Positions 1 through 14,700 of a stretch of 64,000 nt of DNA are shown in pieces (positions within the stretch are counted from its first letter, which is position 1; each line of letters opens with the position of its first letter). The stretch covers positions 8,113,338 to 8,177,337 of the forward strand of contig JABAKD010000025.1 of NCBI GenBank assembly GCA_012845835.1, read 5' to 3'. This DNA comes from Undaria pinnatifida. Its lineage: Eukaryota; Sar; Phaeophyceae; Laminariales; Alariaceae. The translations under genes and the position numbers were made by a program. The notes under the pieces were generated by a model that made no database searches, had not been told where the DNA came from, and was given only the letters and a program-made list of their open reading frames with translations.

Positions 1-319
1 GTTGGGAGTAACCATCACACACGGCTATGGTCATACAACTACGGCAATGTACAAAATGATTCCCCTCCCCGCCCCCCCCATTAACTCATTGAAGCTGTCA
101 TTCATATGCAAGTCCGCGTCACAAGCGGTTCTTAGTAGGATGCAGCTCACCCTTCATGCGACTCGCCGAAAACCTCACAGAGCTTCGCGCTTGGTGCAAG
201 CAATGTCTGCCTGGTCGGTGAAAACCCGACGTGCTCCGTCCCGGTGCTGTAGGGATGCGAGGGTCTATGGTCATACCACTACGGCGATGCACCAACTAAG
301 TACCCCCCCCCCCCCCCCC
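1..319 (+). repeat. Two 3' tails of the LINE-1-type short element, plus strand, with poly(C)
   Basis: A partial tail (1-81) and a longer copy (82-319) of the family also seen at 22011-22425, 49121-49495 and 56637-56870. The shared core has GTGAAAACCCGACGTGC, then GCGAGGGTCTATGGTCAT, and the copy ends at a run of C (about 301-319). These two copies are on the plus strand, opposite to most others. Confidence 0.75.
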
Positions 320-359
320 TGCCCCCTCTCGCGCTACCCACCTCTACCGCCCCCCTTCC

Positions 360-689
360 CCTACCCTATCCCTACGGAAGCGAGTTGCCTACGTTTTTGT
401 TTTACATCACTTTTACTCTCCAGCTCAACCCGAAATAGAGGTTTCATTAACCTCAGCGATCTTCTGGGCAAGGGATGGCCACAGGTGTCTTCTCTTTCCC
501 CCCCCGGCACACGCCTCCCATTTCCATCGCGCATAGGGTTCAGCATTCTCACCTTTCAGCTTTTAATGCTCGTCGATTTTCATCGACATTTTTTAACCGT
601 ACGTCGCCAATTAATCCTTTTGCTGCCTACTGAGACCTTATAAAGACAATCAAGCCAACCCGTAGAGCCTCATCTGTGAAATTACTCAC
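360..689. other. Intron after exon 35, or 3' flank; dispersed repeat
   Basis: No convincing exon seen. Positions about 365-560 share sequence with about 32025-32160 (reverse-complement wording CCTATGCGCGATG and GCTGGAGAGTAAAAGT), so this is a dispersed repeat rather than gene sequence. Confidence 0.5.
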
Positions 690-956
690 CAAGCTTCTGC
701 CGCCCCATCTGTTAGTAGCCGCCATCGTTAAAGCCTTCCGCCTGACTCTTTCCCTAGCTCGTTTTCGAGCCGCAGCCCTGAGTCCCATCATCCCCTCAGC
801 GCACACTTCGTGCACTATTAAGCTTCCCCGCATGATTCGAGCACCCCCGCCAAGCACCACGCTGTCCCCCGCGACGGCGGGTGCCAATGCTGCTGACGGT
901 GGTGATGATGAGGGTGTTGGTGATGTTACAGCTGCTGCTGCTGTCACTTGGGAAGC
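690..956 (-). CDS. Exon 35: Ala/Ser-rich, then ePHD-like segment
   Basis: 267 nt, phase 0 to 0. Acceptor CCCAG at 957-961 after a long pyrimidine tract; donor GTGAGT at 689-684. An Ala/Ser/Pro-rich start is followed by [19 protein letters not shown] and a basic helix with many Arg. The VHEVCA motif behind a small hydrophobic strand resembles the W-V-H-x-N-C-A core of extended PHD fingers in trithorax proteins; the rest of such a domain would lie outside the window. The domain call is tentative; the exon itself is well bounded. Confidence 0.6.
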
Positions 957-3900
957 CTGGGCCTCGAAAATCAAAACCAAATTGGCACATCGGGATTGGG
1001 GGGGGGAGATTGGAGAGACGGGGGACAATGGAGAGACGGGGGGGAGGGGGGGAGGGAGGCAGGAAGACATGAGACGTGTCTATGTCGCTGCTAAGATGTT
1101 CCTGGGCACCGAGTCCCAGATAATTCTGCAATCTTGATATGGACAAAAGCATTACTTCTACCTATTCGCTCGTGAGCTTTTTTTCTTTCAACGAAATGGC
1201 AGGGCCTACAACAAACCAATGTCAAGCATGACGGTACAAGCGTCTCGTTCGGGACTTTTGGTTGGCTTGAAATCCCGAGGTGTATCGTAAGTTGAAAAGG
1301 GGGACAAAACTCTAATGATAACAACCAACCAAAAAAAAACAATCAGCCACCGCACAAGCAACCCGGCAAGTAGCACCGCCTATTCACGACTAAAACAAGC
1401 TTACACAGTAGCTTACAAGTAACTCGGCAAGTAGCACCGCCTATTCACAACTAAAACAAGCTTACACAGTAGCTTAAAGTCTATAGGGTACCAAAGCAGC
1501 GACTTTGCGAAGAGTGGGGTATCTACTCTAAGTCACCCGGGCACCGCGTTGTTCTTTTCACTAATGTTTTGCTCGTCCCATTATAACCTGTTATTCCTGC
1601 TCCCTCCCTGGACGTAACTCGGACCCGTGGTCACTAACCAGGCTCTTTCCCCCCCCTCCCTCCCTGCCCACTACGATACGCGCTTTCATGTTTATCACAA
1701 AAATAGTTCAGCACTTTCTTCCCTTGTCGACTCGCGTCGAATTGCGGGCACTAAACCTGGTTGACAACGTCATACGCGGGCGGGTACCCGGGAACCGCGC
1801 GAGTGTAAAGGACACCCCCGGCAGTTCCCTGGCCTCTTAGACTTCTCTCAGTTCTTGCTTGCCGACGGGGATTTTTTTCTTTCGGATCGACCCTAGGACT
1901 GTTTTTCATTACTTCTCTTTTTCCTCTTTTATTATTATTTTTTCTTTTGTGAGCCTGCTTCTTCTGCGCACACCACCACGAAGTTCAGGCACAAACTGAC
2001 GTCCGACAACTACGGCATCGGCGCACCGCAAGCACAGCGTAACAGCTTGCAATCGGCCCTGCACCGAGCGGCAAAATGCATACAGCAGTACTTCGTGTCG
2101 ACCAGACAGCAGGGTACGACAACGCAAGCAAGTAGACCAGAACAAGCGTTGCAGAGAGCCAACATATACGAGTAATTGCGCTTCACGTTTTTTTTCATTT
2201 TTTGTTGTTGCTGTTTTTATAATGCGTTACGTTCAAGCCACCAATGACTAATTTGATTAGTTTCGTAGTACCGCTTACACTCAGCCCTGTGACGGACGCC
2301 GTCTAGACGTAGTACACTGTTTTTGGTATATGGACCTGTGACGGACTGCCGTCTAGACGTAAATATGCCGTTTTCGGTACGGAATATCTTAAGGTGTGAC
2401 TGATGTGACCGAAAAAAGCGTCTCCTTGCTGTCACTTCATCCACGTGTTGATGTTGCTGTTCTCACGTTAACTCTTGTAAAAATCTAGAGTCCGTGGTCA
2501 CACAAAAGGTGCTGGAGCCCTCGGAAGATGCAAAAAACCATGACGAAATCAAAAGTCGGCCGGGAAACACTGCGCTAAAGAACACGAGACGACGAAGTGC
2601 ATGCTCCACGCTCTGTGTTGGTTTTCCCACCCATCGACACGCAGCACTCCCCAATCTTCGAGCCGACTCATCTTAGATAGACAACAAAAAGACCTGCAGT
2701 CACAAACTTCGAGACAGATATCTACATCGCAAGCACTACAAGCAAGATACCAGGGACACGGTAAAGTCATGCAATGTGGCGTCCGGGATATTTTCCTGGA
2801 GCATGGCGGCGGGGATTTTGGCATTTTCAAGTCGCCATTTTTTGCGCCTACGACCACTCGTGAACCTCTGTCCACTTCCCATGACGTATTCATTTTTTTC
2901 TTCCTGAGCGAGCGCAGCGCGCGGCGAATGCCGCCCGCGGAGCGAGGTGCCTTGAATGTCCTACGAAACACACTATTGGAATAAACTCTTTAGTTCCCAC
3001 ACCCTGTACGAAGAATCCCACCTTCTCCCCGGGGGGTTCGGTCGGACTTCTAGTGGTAACCGTCGATGAATCGGTTATTACCTGGAGTTCCGTCGCACGG
3101 AGGCCGTTGTCCACAGGGAGCCACTGACACCTGCACACCACGATGACGATGTTAAAATCAAACGGCCATTGATCTTTGTGAGACGCATGCGTAAGGGACA
3201 ACTTAAGCGAGAAGTGAGCGGGCAGCACACGGCAGTGTATGCCATGCGTCACCACCAGCACCACCAGCACCACCAATATCACCCAGGGCTGTATCCATTA
3301 TGTTGGAATAGTATTGGGCACAATTAAGATTGTGTTTTAAGAGCATACAATAGCATCAATTTCTTTGTACAAAAATGGCAGAATTGGATATATTTTCAGG
3401 AGCATAGCAGGCATGATTGAGGAAACTAAGAAAGCACAAAGCATAACATTGTGAAACAAAGAGCAGAATGGACACAAACTACCACCACCTCCACCACCAC
3501 CACCACAACCACTACCCTGACTCCAACCCTAAACACCACCACCCCAGCCCCAACTCCAAACTCCAAACACCACCACCCTAACCCCAACCCCAACCCAAAT
3601 CCAACCACCATCACCACCCCAGCCCCAACACCAACCCCAATCCCAAATACCACCACCATCCCAAACTCCAACCGCAACCCCAACCGCAACCCCAACACCA
3701 GCACCACCTCTAACACCACTCGCCTGTGAAGGTCCATGCTGGAACCGAGCCCGCCGAGTATCCCCATGGCGTACAGTCTTCGCTTGACGACGGCCTCGAT
3801 GCTCTCCCCGCTGCATCCACTGCCCGCCATGCGGGCCTGTCGCATATCGTGCCATGTTCAAAAACATCGCAGCACGTTCCGATGCTGAGAAAACGTGGGC

Positions 3901-6900
3901 GCTACCCATAGTATAGCCTACTGTAACATGCGTCCAATGAAAATTTCCCCCCTGCCAGTGAAAATACTGGGGCACCCAATGAAAACAGTTCCCTGCCGAG
4001 GAAAACATCCACCTGGTCGATTGAGATGCATGGCAGCTGATGAAAATACATGGTATCCAATCAAAGCATCCCCGTCCCAATGAAATTGCACGGCAACCAA
4101 TCAAAACATCCCCCGTCCCAATGAAAATACACGGCAGCCAATGAAAACACACTATGCCAAGGAAATCATCTCCCCTGCCAACGAAACACATGGCAGCCAA
4201 TGAAAAACACGGCAGCGAATCAAAACATGCACCGCCCTATCAATGAAGACACACGATAGCCAATCAAAACACACACCCCTGCCAATGAACACGCCTCTTC
4301 CCAATATAAACACAAGTCAGCCAATGAAAATACACGGTAGCCAATCAAAACATCCCCCTACTAATGAAACCACACGGCAGCCAATGGAACCCCCCCGCCA
4401 ATGAAAACACAAGGGAAATCTGAAAACACCTCCCCGCGAACGAAAAAACACGGCAGCCAATAAAAATACCCTCCCGTCAACGAAAACGCCCCCCTGCCAG
4501 TGAACATACACAGGCAGCCAATCAAAACATCTCCCTGCTAATGAAAATACACGGCAGCCAATTGAAACACGCGCACCCCTGCAAATGAAAAAAACACGGC
4601 AGCCAGTGACAATACCTCCCCGTCAACCAAAACGCCCCCCTGCCAATGGAAATACATGGGTAGCCAATCAAGGCATCCCGATTCCAATAAAATTACAGGG
4701 GCAGCCAATCCAAAACGCCTCCGTTTTCACCTCCAATTGTTGCCCCACCGACTCCTCCCAGGTGGGTCCCTCCACGAACGTCGAGCAGAGGGAAAGCTCC
4801 GTGTCTCCACAGAACGCGCATCTCGGAGCCTGTCATTACAATTTCAGTTCGAGCACAAATTCAACTCAAAGTACACATCTAAATTTAAATATGCTGTTAC
4901 GTTCAGCTTCAAAATCAAAATCAACTCCAATTTTAAATTCGAGTACGGTGTGAAGTTCAGATGCAAATACGAATTCGAGTTCAAGTTAAAAATACGAGTT
5001 CAACTTCGACTTCAAATACATCCTAAGGTTCAACTTTTCACTTCAAAATTTCAAAGTTCAAGCTCCATGCTACGATAGTAAACACCTCGCAGAATGCGCA
5101 CCTCGGAGCCTGCAATTACAAAAGCAATCACTAGCACAACCTTAACTTGCAGCACATGTTTTCAATTCACGTTCAATTTCAATTCGAATTTCCGAATTTC
5201 AAGTTCAAGTTCAACTTCACATTCGATTTCAAGGATGATGTGAACTTCAGGTCCATGGTACAAAAGCAACTTCAAGCTCATGTCAATTTCACGAAACCCA
5301 CCTCCTTCTGCTCCATTTGCTCCGCCGGTTCGCCCCCACCATCACCACCCGAAACATTTTCGGAACTTTCTCCGCCTTCCCCGCCCCCCGCGTCCCCTGC
5401 CCCCCCCCCTGTCCCTTTCAGCTCCTTATTAGGGGAAATAGAGCCTCCTCCTCCTTCCCCCCCTGCTGCTTCTTTCCCGACAGCGTTTCCCTCTTCCCCG
5501 CCGCTGGAATTTTCTGGGAACTTTCTAGATTCTGGAAAATTTCTGGACGGACTTGGGGGTGGCGAGGGTACATCTGCCATTAAAGGAATAGCATCCTTAA
5601 GCATTCGTCTAGCCTCTTCTTTCGAAGATATCCCCGGCAGTCGTTGGAGTTCGGCATAAAAGGCCTGTCAGGTGAAGGTGGGGGTCGGGGTGGGGGTGGC
5701 GTTCAAATACACCCACATCATTTGAAACGAAAACAGATCAAATCAAATCAAGCCAGTCCAACTTCGAAGCATACCAAAAGGAAACCAAATCAGATCAAAT
5801 CGAACCATAGCAATTAAAATAAAATCAGACCAAATAATAAAAAATCACACATAATCAAATCAAATCAAATCGAAGCAACTCTAACCAAAAATCAACTCAA
5901 GGCATATCAACGCAAGCCGAATCGAACCAACTGAAACAACATCAAACCAAATCAAACCAAATCAAACCAAAACAAACCAAAACAAACAAATGTCGGTACA
6001 CACCGTACGCAATACAACACAAAACTCAAACCAAAATAAGAAACAAACACACAACATAATAAACAAACACAAGACCGAAAACAACACAACAAAAAAAACA
6101 AAAACCAGAACGACAACATACACCATAAACAACACAAACAACACAAACAACACAAACGACACAAACACCACGCACCTGAGCAGAAATCCTCTCTTCCCTT
6201 TGCCTGCGCCTCTCCTGCCTCTGCAAAACCCCACCATCGCCACACCCAATACCAACACCACCACCGCCACCATCACCATCCCCACCATCCCCACCACCAC
6301 CAATACCGCCACCACCACTACTACCACCGCCGCTACTACCAGGGGTCGGCGGCTGCAACACAAGCTTAAGCTTGATGACCCCTGATGTGCTGGGGGCGCG
6401 CGTGTGGGTGCCCTTCTTAGGCCCCACTTGCTGAAAAACAGAGGAGGCGTGTTCATAGGCGGGGAGGGGGAGGGGGTTAGAAAAAAGGAGGGATGCTTAA
6501 GAGCTTAGCCCAGAATCAGCAAAATGTTGAAATGTTCTCAAGAAATGATCCCACACTAATCCCAAATGGTTTGTCCCAAACACGTGGGTTACATCCCATC
6601 CCGTCCCACTTGCTGAAAAACAGCGGAGGCATATTCACAGGAGGGGTAGAATGGTGAAAAAGAACAAGAAATCGGAGCGTTGTGATTTCTGTGTAAATCG
6701 AGAATTACGGCATTATTTTGAAAAAAACAGTTATTACTTGGTTTTACTAACCTCACACCACCACCCCTGTCTGGCTCCATAAAAAAAAGAAGCGTGGGGA
6801 ACGTGTTTTTGTAGTGCATCCCTATGACCCCAAACGTAGCATTCGTCGACAAAAACAACGCGAAGACTTTTCACTCGTTACGCACATGCTGTTGAAAATA

Positions 6901-6964
6901 ACAGAACGCGCGACCGCTCCCCGACGACTTACCTGCCATCCCTGAACACCGTCCGTCCTCTCCA

Positions 6965-6998
<34 letters not shown>

Positions 6999-9900
6999 CT
7001 CCTCTTCCCCCACACCCACAGCGTCTGCCCCTTCCCCACCCCCATGAAATCCAGCCCCGTTTTGTGGAAATCCCGCGGTGATGCGTTTTTTCCGGGGAAG
7101 CAAGAGGTCCTTCGGAAGGGAAAGGAGAGGGTGTTCATCATCCTGCGAGGGGGAGGGGAGATAAGGTAGGGGAGGCGGAGGCGGGGTACTCATTCGTTGC
7201 TTGCCATAGTTATTTGACGACTAATCACGGTTCCTTTTCGACACGGAGCACCGTTCCTACTCCTAGTAGAGACACCTCCAACCTTTTGGCGCTCAGTACG
7301 TTTCTCCCGTATATAACACATAAAAACGTTTTGGTTACATCATCCCCTTCTTCTTTGGCCGTTGGTGGCCACCATCTGTCTCCTGAGATAGCGATCGTTC
7401 TCTCGCTACTATCTAATGCACCAAATTTCTTAAAGTCACATCCGTCTATTTTCCTCATCTCTTCCTCTAACACATTTCGTTCCTGACGGCATGAGGGGGG
7501 GGGGGAGAGATAGCTGCTGGTAACAGAAGGAGAGGGGGGACATAACTGTTGGTAAAACAAGGAGGGGGGGGGGTACAACTGCTGGTGAAAGAAGGGGGGG
7601 GGGGGGGGGGGGGGGGGGGCAACTGCTCGAAAATAAGGAGGGGGGGTGGAGGGATAGCTGCTGTTAAAAGGAGGGGGGGGGGGGGGTAAATGCTGGTAAG
7701 TCTTGGACCCAAAACCCCAAACCCAACCTATGCCAATCGAAAAACCATGAGGATGTCAGTCAGCATCGGATACAGAGTGGATACTCACGGCCATGTTGTA
7801 AGTTTAGTGTGCACATTGATTTTATGATCACTTGTGCGCCTTCTTCGTCATTGTGTTTTAGGTGGGAAAGCGTAGTATTTCCCGGCCGAATATGGCTTCA
7901 TTAAGGTTTTTCGGATCTTCCCAGGGCTCCAGCACCTTTGTGTGACCACGGCTTATAGTTTATTTTACAAGAGTTAAAGTGAAGACAGCAACAACAACAC
8001 CAATACCAACGCCAACAGCAAACAGCAACCAGCAACAGCAACCGCACCAAGAACAAGAGCAAGAACACCTTACCTTGGGTTGAACGCAGTACGTATTACT
8101 ATAAAAATAAAAACACACTTCCAGCTGTGAGATCGAAGATTTCGTCGAAACTCATCTTTGCAAGCTGTATTATACAATAGCTATAACAGCATGATTATTA
8201 TTGATAACAACTTGTTGATGTTCACCCGATCAACATCCACAGGAGTCATAAACTCAAAGGATAAGTGCATCTGTAAAAACGGGCGGCCGGTGTACCACGC
8301 AGCTTGCAAAAACGAGTATCGACCCCAAAATGATCGACCTCACACCTGACGCGTTTATAATAATGTTATAAAATAAACGACTGATTCGACGATAGCCCCC
8401 GCCAAAAGACCAGCGATTTTCTCAACAACGAACGTTGCGTGGCTGCTGGACACCATGGAGAATACTGTGAAAATAATATCTGTATCCACTTTCTAGTTCG
8501 CAAAGGACTACCGGTATCGAACCATGAACTAGGGGTGGCAAGGGGCACCGTATTCCCCGGAGATACGGCCGGAAGCTGGCTTCAAAGCCGGCCATTTCGT
8601 TACAGAAACGTTGGGGGGGCTACCGCAGAACGACTCAAACGCACCCCTCAAGTGTGGGGGAACGCCATCCTAGCGTAGCGTATCCCTACCCGCGCCCACC
8701 CTACCTGTCGAGACGCGCAGCTCACGCTGTCAGCGTTACCACCCGGCGGGGCGGACAGAAAAGAAGAACCAGCGCCACCACCACCGCCGATACTCCCCCC
8801 TCCCTGCCCACCGCCTTCCAGGTCGTCGAGCGAGGTTTTTACAGCCTCGGTGGCGTTTGTGTCGAGCGCGACGAGCTGTTTTTGCACCACTTCGGAAGTG
8901 TTGCAGGCCACCTGCATGTGGACAAGGGGAGGGGGGGGTGATCATTTCATTCATAGCCGCGTTGCAGGGCGACAAGCTGTTTTCGCACCACTTCGAAGGT
9001 GTTGCAGGCAATCTGCATGAGGAAAGGGGGGGGGGTGGGGGTACTCATTTTATGGATAGCCGTAGTTGCACGGCCATAGAGCGTCGCATCCCAACAATGC
9101 CGAGGCGGAGCACGTCGGGTTTCCACCGACCTAGTATCGTGCACCAAGCGCAGGGGGGGGGGGGAAGGGGAGTCGTACAGGGAAGACAGGAAGGAGGGGC
9201 CGCGATGCGCGAAACACCCAAGCCATGAACACACATCCCCCTCCAAGACACCCCGTAAAAAGCCTGCAACCCCTCCCTGCAAACCCACCGGCAGGCCCAC
9301 CTGCAAAAGCGCCAAAAACAAGTCTGAAAACAGGCCTCACACTACCCGTAAACCCGCTCGCCTCCACCAAAAATACCTCAAAGCAAGCCTGCAAGCAAGC
9401 CTGCAAGCAAGCCTTGAATTAAATTAGGAATCCCACTCCCCTCCACCCAAACTCCTCCAAAAAACTCCGACAACATGCCTCACCCTACACTCGGAAACCC
9501 GCCCGCCCCCCACCAAAACGCCTGCAAGCAAGCCTGCCGACAAGGCTTGCATCACACTATGAACCCGCCCCCTCCACCCTTGCCAGCATGTAGGCATACA
9601 TCCATTCTGCTCTCTGCTCCTGATTGCTACCGTGGTATGTTTTTTTTCTGCATAAGTGAGCATAAACAAAATATACTACCTTTTCCGCCAAAAAAAACAA
9701 AAAATGTCAGTTTATTTTTTTTTGCAGCTCGACTCGAAGGGGGTTTCACCCTCAAAGGCACTACGGACAAGGAGTACAGGCATACAAGGGGTGTCACCCT
9801 TTCCCCCCCCCGGGTACGTGCCTTTCTTTTCGTCGTGCAGCGAGGGATAATCGTTCCCACTGATCGTCGACTTGCATCGAAGTTGGTAAACTCACACTCA

Positions 9901-11697
9901 CGCATTCGGCTTGTCAATTTTTGAAGAAAAAGCCCCTGGCGGGGTTTGAGCTCACGACATCGACCTCGGTACCTACGCGGCTAATGTGTTGAATCACGGG
10001 GGGCACCGACGTTACAATCTCGAAGAAAAGTCCATTTTGTCTACTAGCATGCTTTTCAAAACGTACAACGATTCATTCATGCCACTTTTATGCCGCTAAA
10101 ACTGCTTAATTATGCCAAAAAAACAAAACGCCAGCTTAACGGACACAAAACCCTTCAAACAAACCAAGCATTACACTACGAAACCCGCTACCCTCGATTC
10201 TCGTGCATTAGTCCTCGCCTGCATGAGCGCCGTGAGCACGGTGAGCCAGCCGTCCTTCCCCCTGCTCTCGTCACCGCCTCCCAAGCCAGCCAGGGCCCTC
10301 ACCACGCAATCAAGCTCTGGATTGATCCCCTTGAAGATAACGGGCGGGGGAGGGGGCGGGAGGGAGGAGTAAGAAGGGATTAATTATCTTTGCCATCGTC
10401 GTCCTCATCATCAGCACGATCAACAACATCACCACCAACACCAACACCAACACCAACAGCACCAACAGCACCAACATCAACATCAACACCAACACATCCA
10501 CCACCCCCCGCAACCTTCCCCCCTACCCCCACCACCCCCACTCACGCCTTACCCAGTCTCCCCCCCACCTCACCCCCCCCAACCACCCCGACCCCCACCC
10601 CCACCTACCTGCAGCTGTCGAGCCTTCAACGACACCGCCGGGTCAAGCGCCGGAGGCAGCCCCCCCTCCCCCTCCCCCTCCCCCACCCCCCATCCCCGGA
10701 AACCCTTGGCACCAATCTCCACCGCCACCTGCTTCCTAGCAGTAACCAGCGCCGCCGCCGCCGCAGCGGCAGAAGCCGCCGCCCGCACCCCTATCTTACC
10801 CCCTGGACCCCCTCCGCCTGCCTTAGAAGGGGAAGATAGACTAGGAGGTTTTGCAGGAGATTTTGATGTGTTTTTCTTTGGGGCTGCAACATCGGGGGCT
10901 TGGGAGAAAGGGTCGGTTCTCTCGGAGACGCAGGAGAAGCAGAACCAGTCCCCGTCTGGGACGGAGGTGAGGTCGAGGCAGTGGATGTGGCACTTCGCGT
11001 CGCACCTGTTGTATAAAAAAAGATCAGTGGTCGGTATGATATCGGAGAAAATAAAAGTGATACAGTATACGATACAATATGATGCGACGCGGTACGATAC
11101 GATACGATACGAATCATACGATATGATACGATACGGCGCGACACGACACGATACGATATAATATGACACGACATAGTACGATAAAATGCGACAATGATAC
11201 GACACTATACGATATGATATCCCACGATGTAATAGGACATGGTAAGATATGATACGATATTATACGATATGACACGATGTGATACTCCGAGAAGGGAACG
11301 CGACAAAACGGTTGGCTCACAGTCACACGAAGTAGAGCCGATACTGCTGCAACGAGGATATTCGATTTCTATCGGACCGATATATGAATGATATCATACG
11401 ATACGGTACGATATGATACGATATACTACGATATGTGATGTTATACGATATGCCATGATCTCACCTGTCACACATGATGCGAACGTCCTCCACGGGAACC
11501 TTGGGAGCCTTCCTGCAGATGCTACACCGCTCGTCATCCAGCTCCGACAACGGCGGGGCCTGCAAAAATACACACCAACAACCAATCAATCAACCAATCA
11601 AGCAAGCAATCAATCAATCAACCAATCAATTAACCAACCAATTAATCAACCATTCAATCAAACAAAACAAACAAACAAGCAAACAAGCAAACAAGCA

Positions 11698-11731
<34 letters not shown>

Positions 11732-14700
11732 CAGACAAACAAGCAAACAAGCAAACAAACAAACAAGCAAGCAAGCAAGCAAACAAGCAAGCAAACAAGC
11801 AAACTAGCAAACAAGCAAACAAGCAAACAAGCAAACAAGCAAACAAGCAAACAAGCAAACAAGCAAACAAGCAAACAAGCAAACAAGCAAACAAGCAAAC
11901 AAGCAAACAAGCAAACAAACAAACAAACAAACAAACAAACAAACAAACAAACAAACAAACAAACAAACAAACAAACAAACAAACAACAAACAAACAACAA
12001 CAAACAAACAAACAAACAAACAAACAAACAACAACAAACAAACAAACAAACAAACAAACAAACAAACAAACAAACAAACAACAACAAACAACAAACAAAC
12101 AAACAAACAAACAAACAAACAAACAAACAAACAAACAAACAAACAAACAAACAAACAAACAAACAAACAAACAAACAAACAAACAAACAAACAAACAAAC
12201 AAACAAACAAATAAACACAAACAAACAAACAAACAAACAAACAAACAAACAAACAAACAAACAAACAAACAAAACAAACAAACGAACAAACAAACACGCA
12301 AGCAAGCAAGCAAACAAACATAACACATGGCATTCGTGAACTGGAGACCTACGGTAAGCTTTTCAACAACACAAAATTTATACGACATCCAACAAAAGAG
12401 CCGAGCATATGCTGCCACTTTGTACGCTACCGCCGCGTGATGCAATGAAAAAAACATAAAACCTAACATGAATGTCGCATCACATGAACAACACCCTTGA
12501 CGGAAAGATAGGGACCGTTGGGAACCAACTATAAACTACAGTAGTGTGGGTTGGTGTAACTTGCCCGGTTACGAGGGCGGTGGCAGAAAAAAATTCTTCA
12601 GTTTTTACTAGCGTCTCGTCCCCCTTTTCGACTTGCGAAACCGGCCGCTCTTTTTTACAGATGTATTATTCTTCGAAGATATATGACTCCCATGGGTGCC
12701 GCCAGGGTGTAAACCAACAACAAATCATTATCAACAATAATGCTACGAAGCAACTTTACGTGCTTTGTACTTCATGCCCGGTCGAGCAGCAGCCTCTCGA
12801 ACACTGCGGACAGCTTTCTTCCAGCCAGCCACGGCGGTGTCAAAGGAGGGCTAATTCTGCGTACAGCAGTATCACATATACTGGTCCGTCTGAAGTGCTT
12901 TTGGTCCCACGCTAATTTCCTATTTGAAAAGAAAACCAAGAAATAACTGTTATTATACGTGGAAAGTAAAATTTGGAACATTGGAACATTTCGACAAATG
13001 GAAAATTGGAAATTAAGACTTATTCTTAACTTAATTTGTACATTCTTTAGGGTGGGGGGGAATAAATGGAATTTAGGCATTTAGGAATACTGGAAAAACA
13101 CAAAATCAACCAACAGCAGTCATGATCAACCGTACAAGTACTAGGTATACCAGTATGGAAATACCTTTGGGTCCAGTACCCAATCCAGCAGCAGCCTCTC
13201 GAACACCGCGGACAGTTTCCTTCCGGCCAGCCACGGCGGGGTCAGTGGAGGGTTATACCCGGCAGCATTCAGGAAAACATGCCTTACCCCCGCCGTGAAA
13301 TCCCTCACATAATCCTTGAAGCTATGGGGCGATCCTGAGTCAAAACATTGACAGAGGGTGTATATAAGGAGGCGGGGAGAGGGGGGAGTCAGAGGAGGGT
13401 TATCATACCCCGCAGCATTAAGGAAAACATGCCTTACCCCGGCATTGAAATCCCTCACATAATCCTTGAAGCTATAGATGGGTTTATCCTGAATGAACAC
13501 GTTTGCCCACCCCGGCTAGATCATGATCTAGATTATCTCACAATCTAGATCATCTAGATAATCTCACGATCTAGATGATCTAGATGATCTCACGATCTAG
13601 ATCATCTAGATCATCTCACGATCTAGATCATCTAGATCATCTCACGATGTTGATGATCTAGATCATCTCACTATCTAGATCATCCAGATCACCTCACGAT
13701 CTAGATAATCCAGATATGACATTTGCCGTTATGGTACGTTGTGCAGGATATGTGCAGTGCAAATCCAAACCAGGAAACATGCGCTAGATCATGCAGCTCA
13801 TACAGCTCTTATCCGGCAGCCTGATTTATAGGCAGTACAGATCATACAGAGACCACGGACGCGTGCTACGATAGCGGCATTAAGGTATACCTCTTTTTGG
13901 CTAAACTATAAATCTGAATGACGGGGTTCCTTAGGCCACAACCCTTGGAAGGTTACTACCATCTTAAACATGTTTCAATGTTACTCTTATCATAAAACAG
14001 CATGTTTCAAATGTTACTCTTATATTAAAGAACATGTTTCAAATACGCCAGGTCAGCTGTGTGTTGTCTTCACAATGCACCGTTATTTCTACCCAACGAC
14101 ATCGGTACACCCAGAGTCCGTGCTGATGCTTCATCCTAGAGAGATACATCTTGATTATTATGTGGTCACAGACTGTGAAACAGAGTAAACCAAACAGTCA
14201 AAATTCATCAAGGTAAAGCAATTGAAGTTCTAGCGTACCGGGTACGATAACACAACACAACAAGCCACAGCTAACGTCGTTAGAAAAATGTTGAAAAACA
14301 AACCAGACCATTAAAAAAAAGAGAAAAAAAGGAAAAAGAAAAGAAAAAGAAAAGAAAAAAGAAAAGAAAAAAAGAAAAGAAAAAAAGAAGAGAAAAAAAG
14401 AAGAGAAAAAAAGAAGAGAAAAAAAGAAGAGAAAAAAAGAAGAGAAAAAAAGAAAAGAAAAAAAGAAGAGAAAAAAAGAAGAGAAAAAAAGAAAAGAAAA
14501 AAAGAAAAGAAATAAAGAAAAGAAAAAAAGAAAGAACGCAAAGCAAAACAAACGACAGGTATTCTGAAGAATGTGATGCAAGAAGATCGAAAAGGAAAGG
14601 AAAGGCTGCAATTGCCAGAGGAACACCATACGTGCTGAAGAGGAACAGATACCTGTTGCACGGACAAAACAACACGAAGAAGAGGAAGAAGATACCGGCA

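Noticed and set aside
2010-2198. Cys-rich minus-strand frame ([17 protein letters not shown]) that could be a zinc finger
   Set aside because: No acceptor or donor at suitable phase, and exons 33-34-35 join without it; Cys spacing does not match PHD or ePHD.
11413-12339. Long plus-strand frame rich in Lys/Gln/Thr/Asn (and minus Cys/Leu/Phe/Val frames)
   Set aside because: Pure translation of the (CAAA)n microsatellite; all frames are open because the repeat lacks stops.
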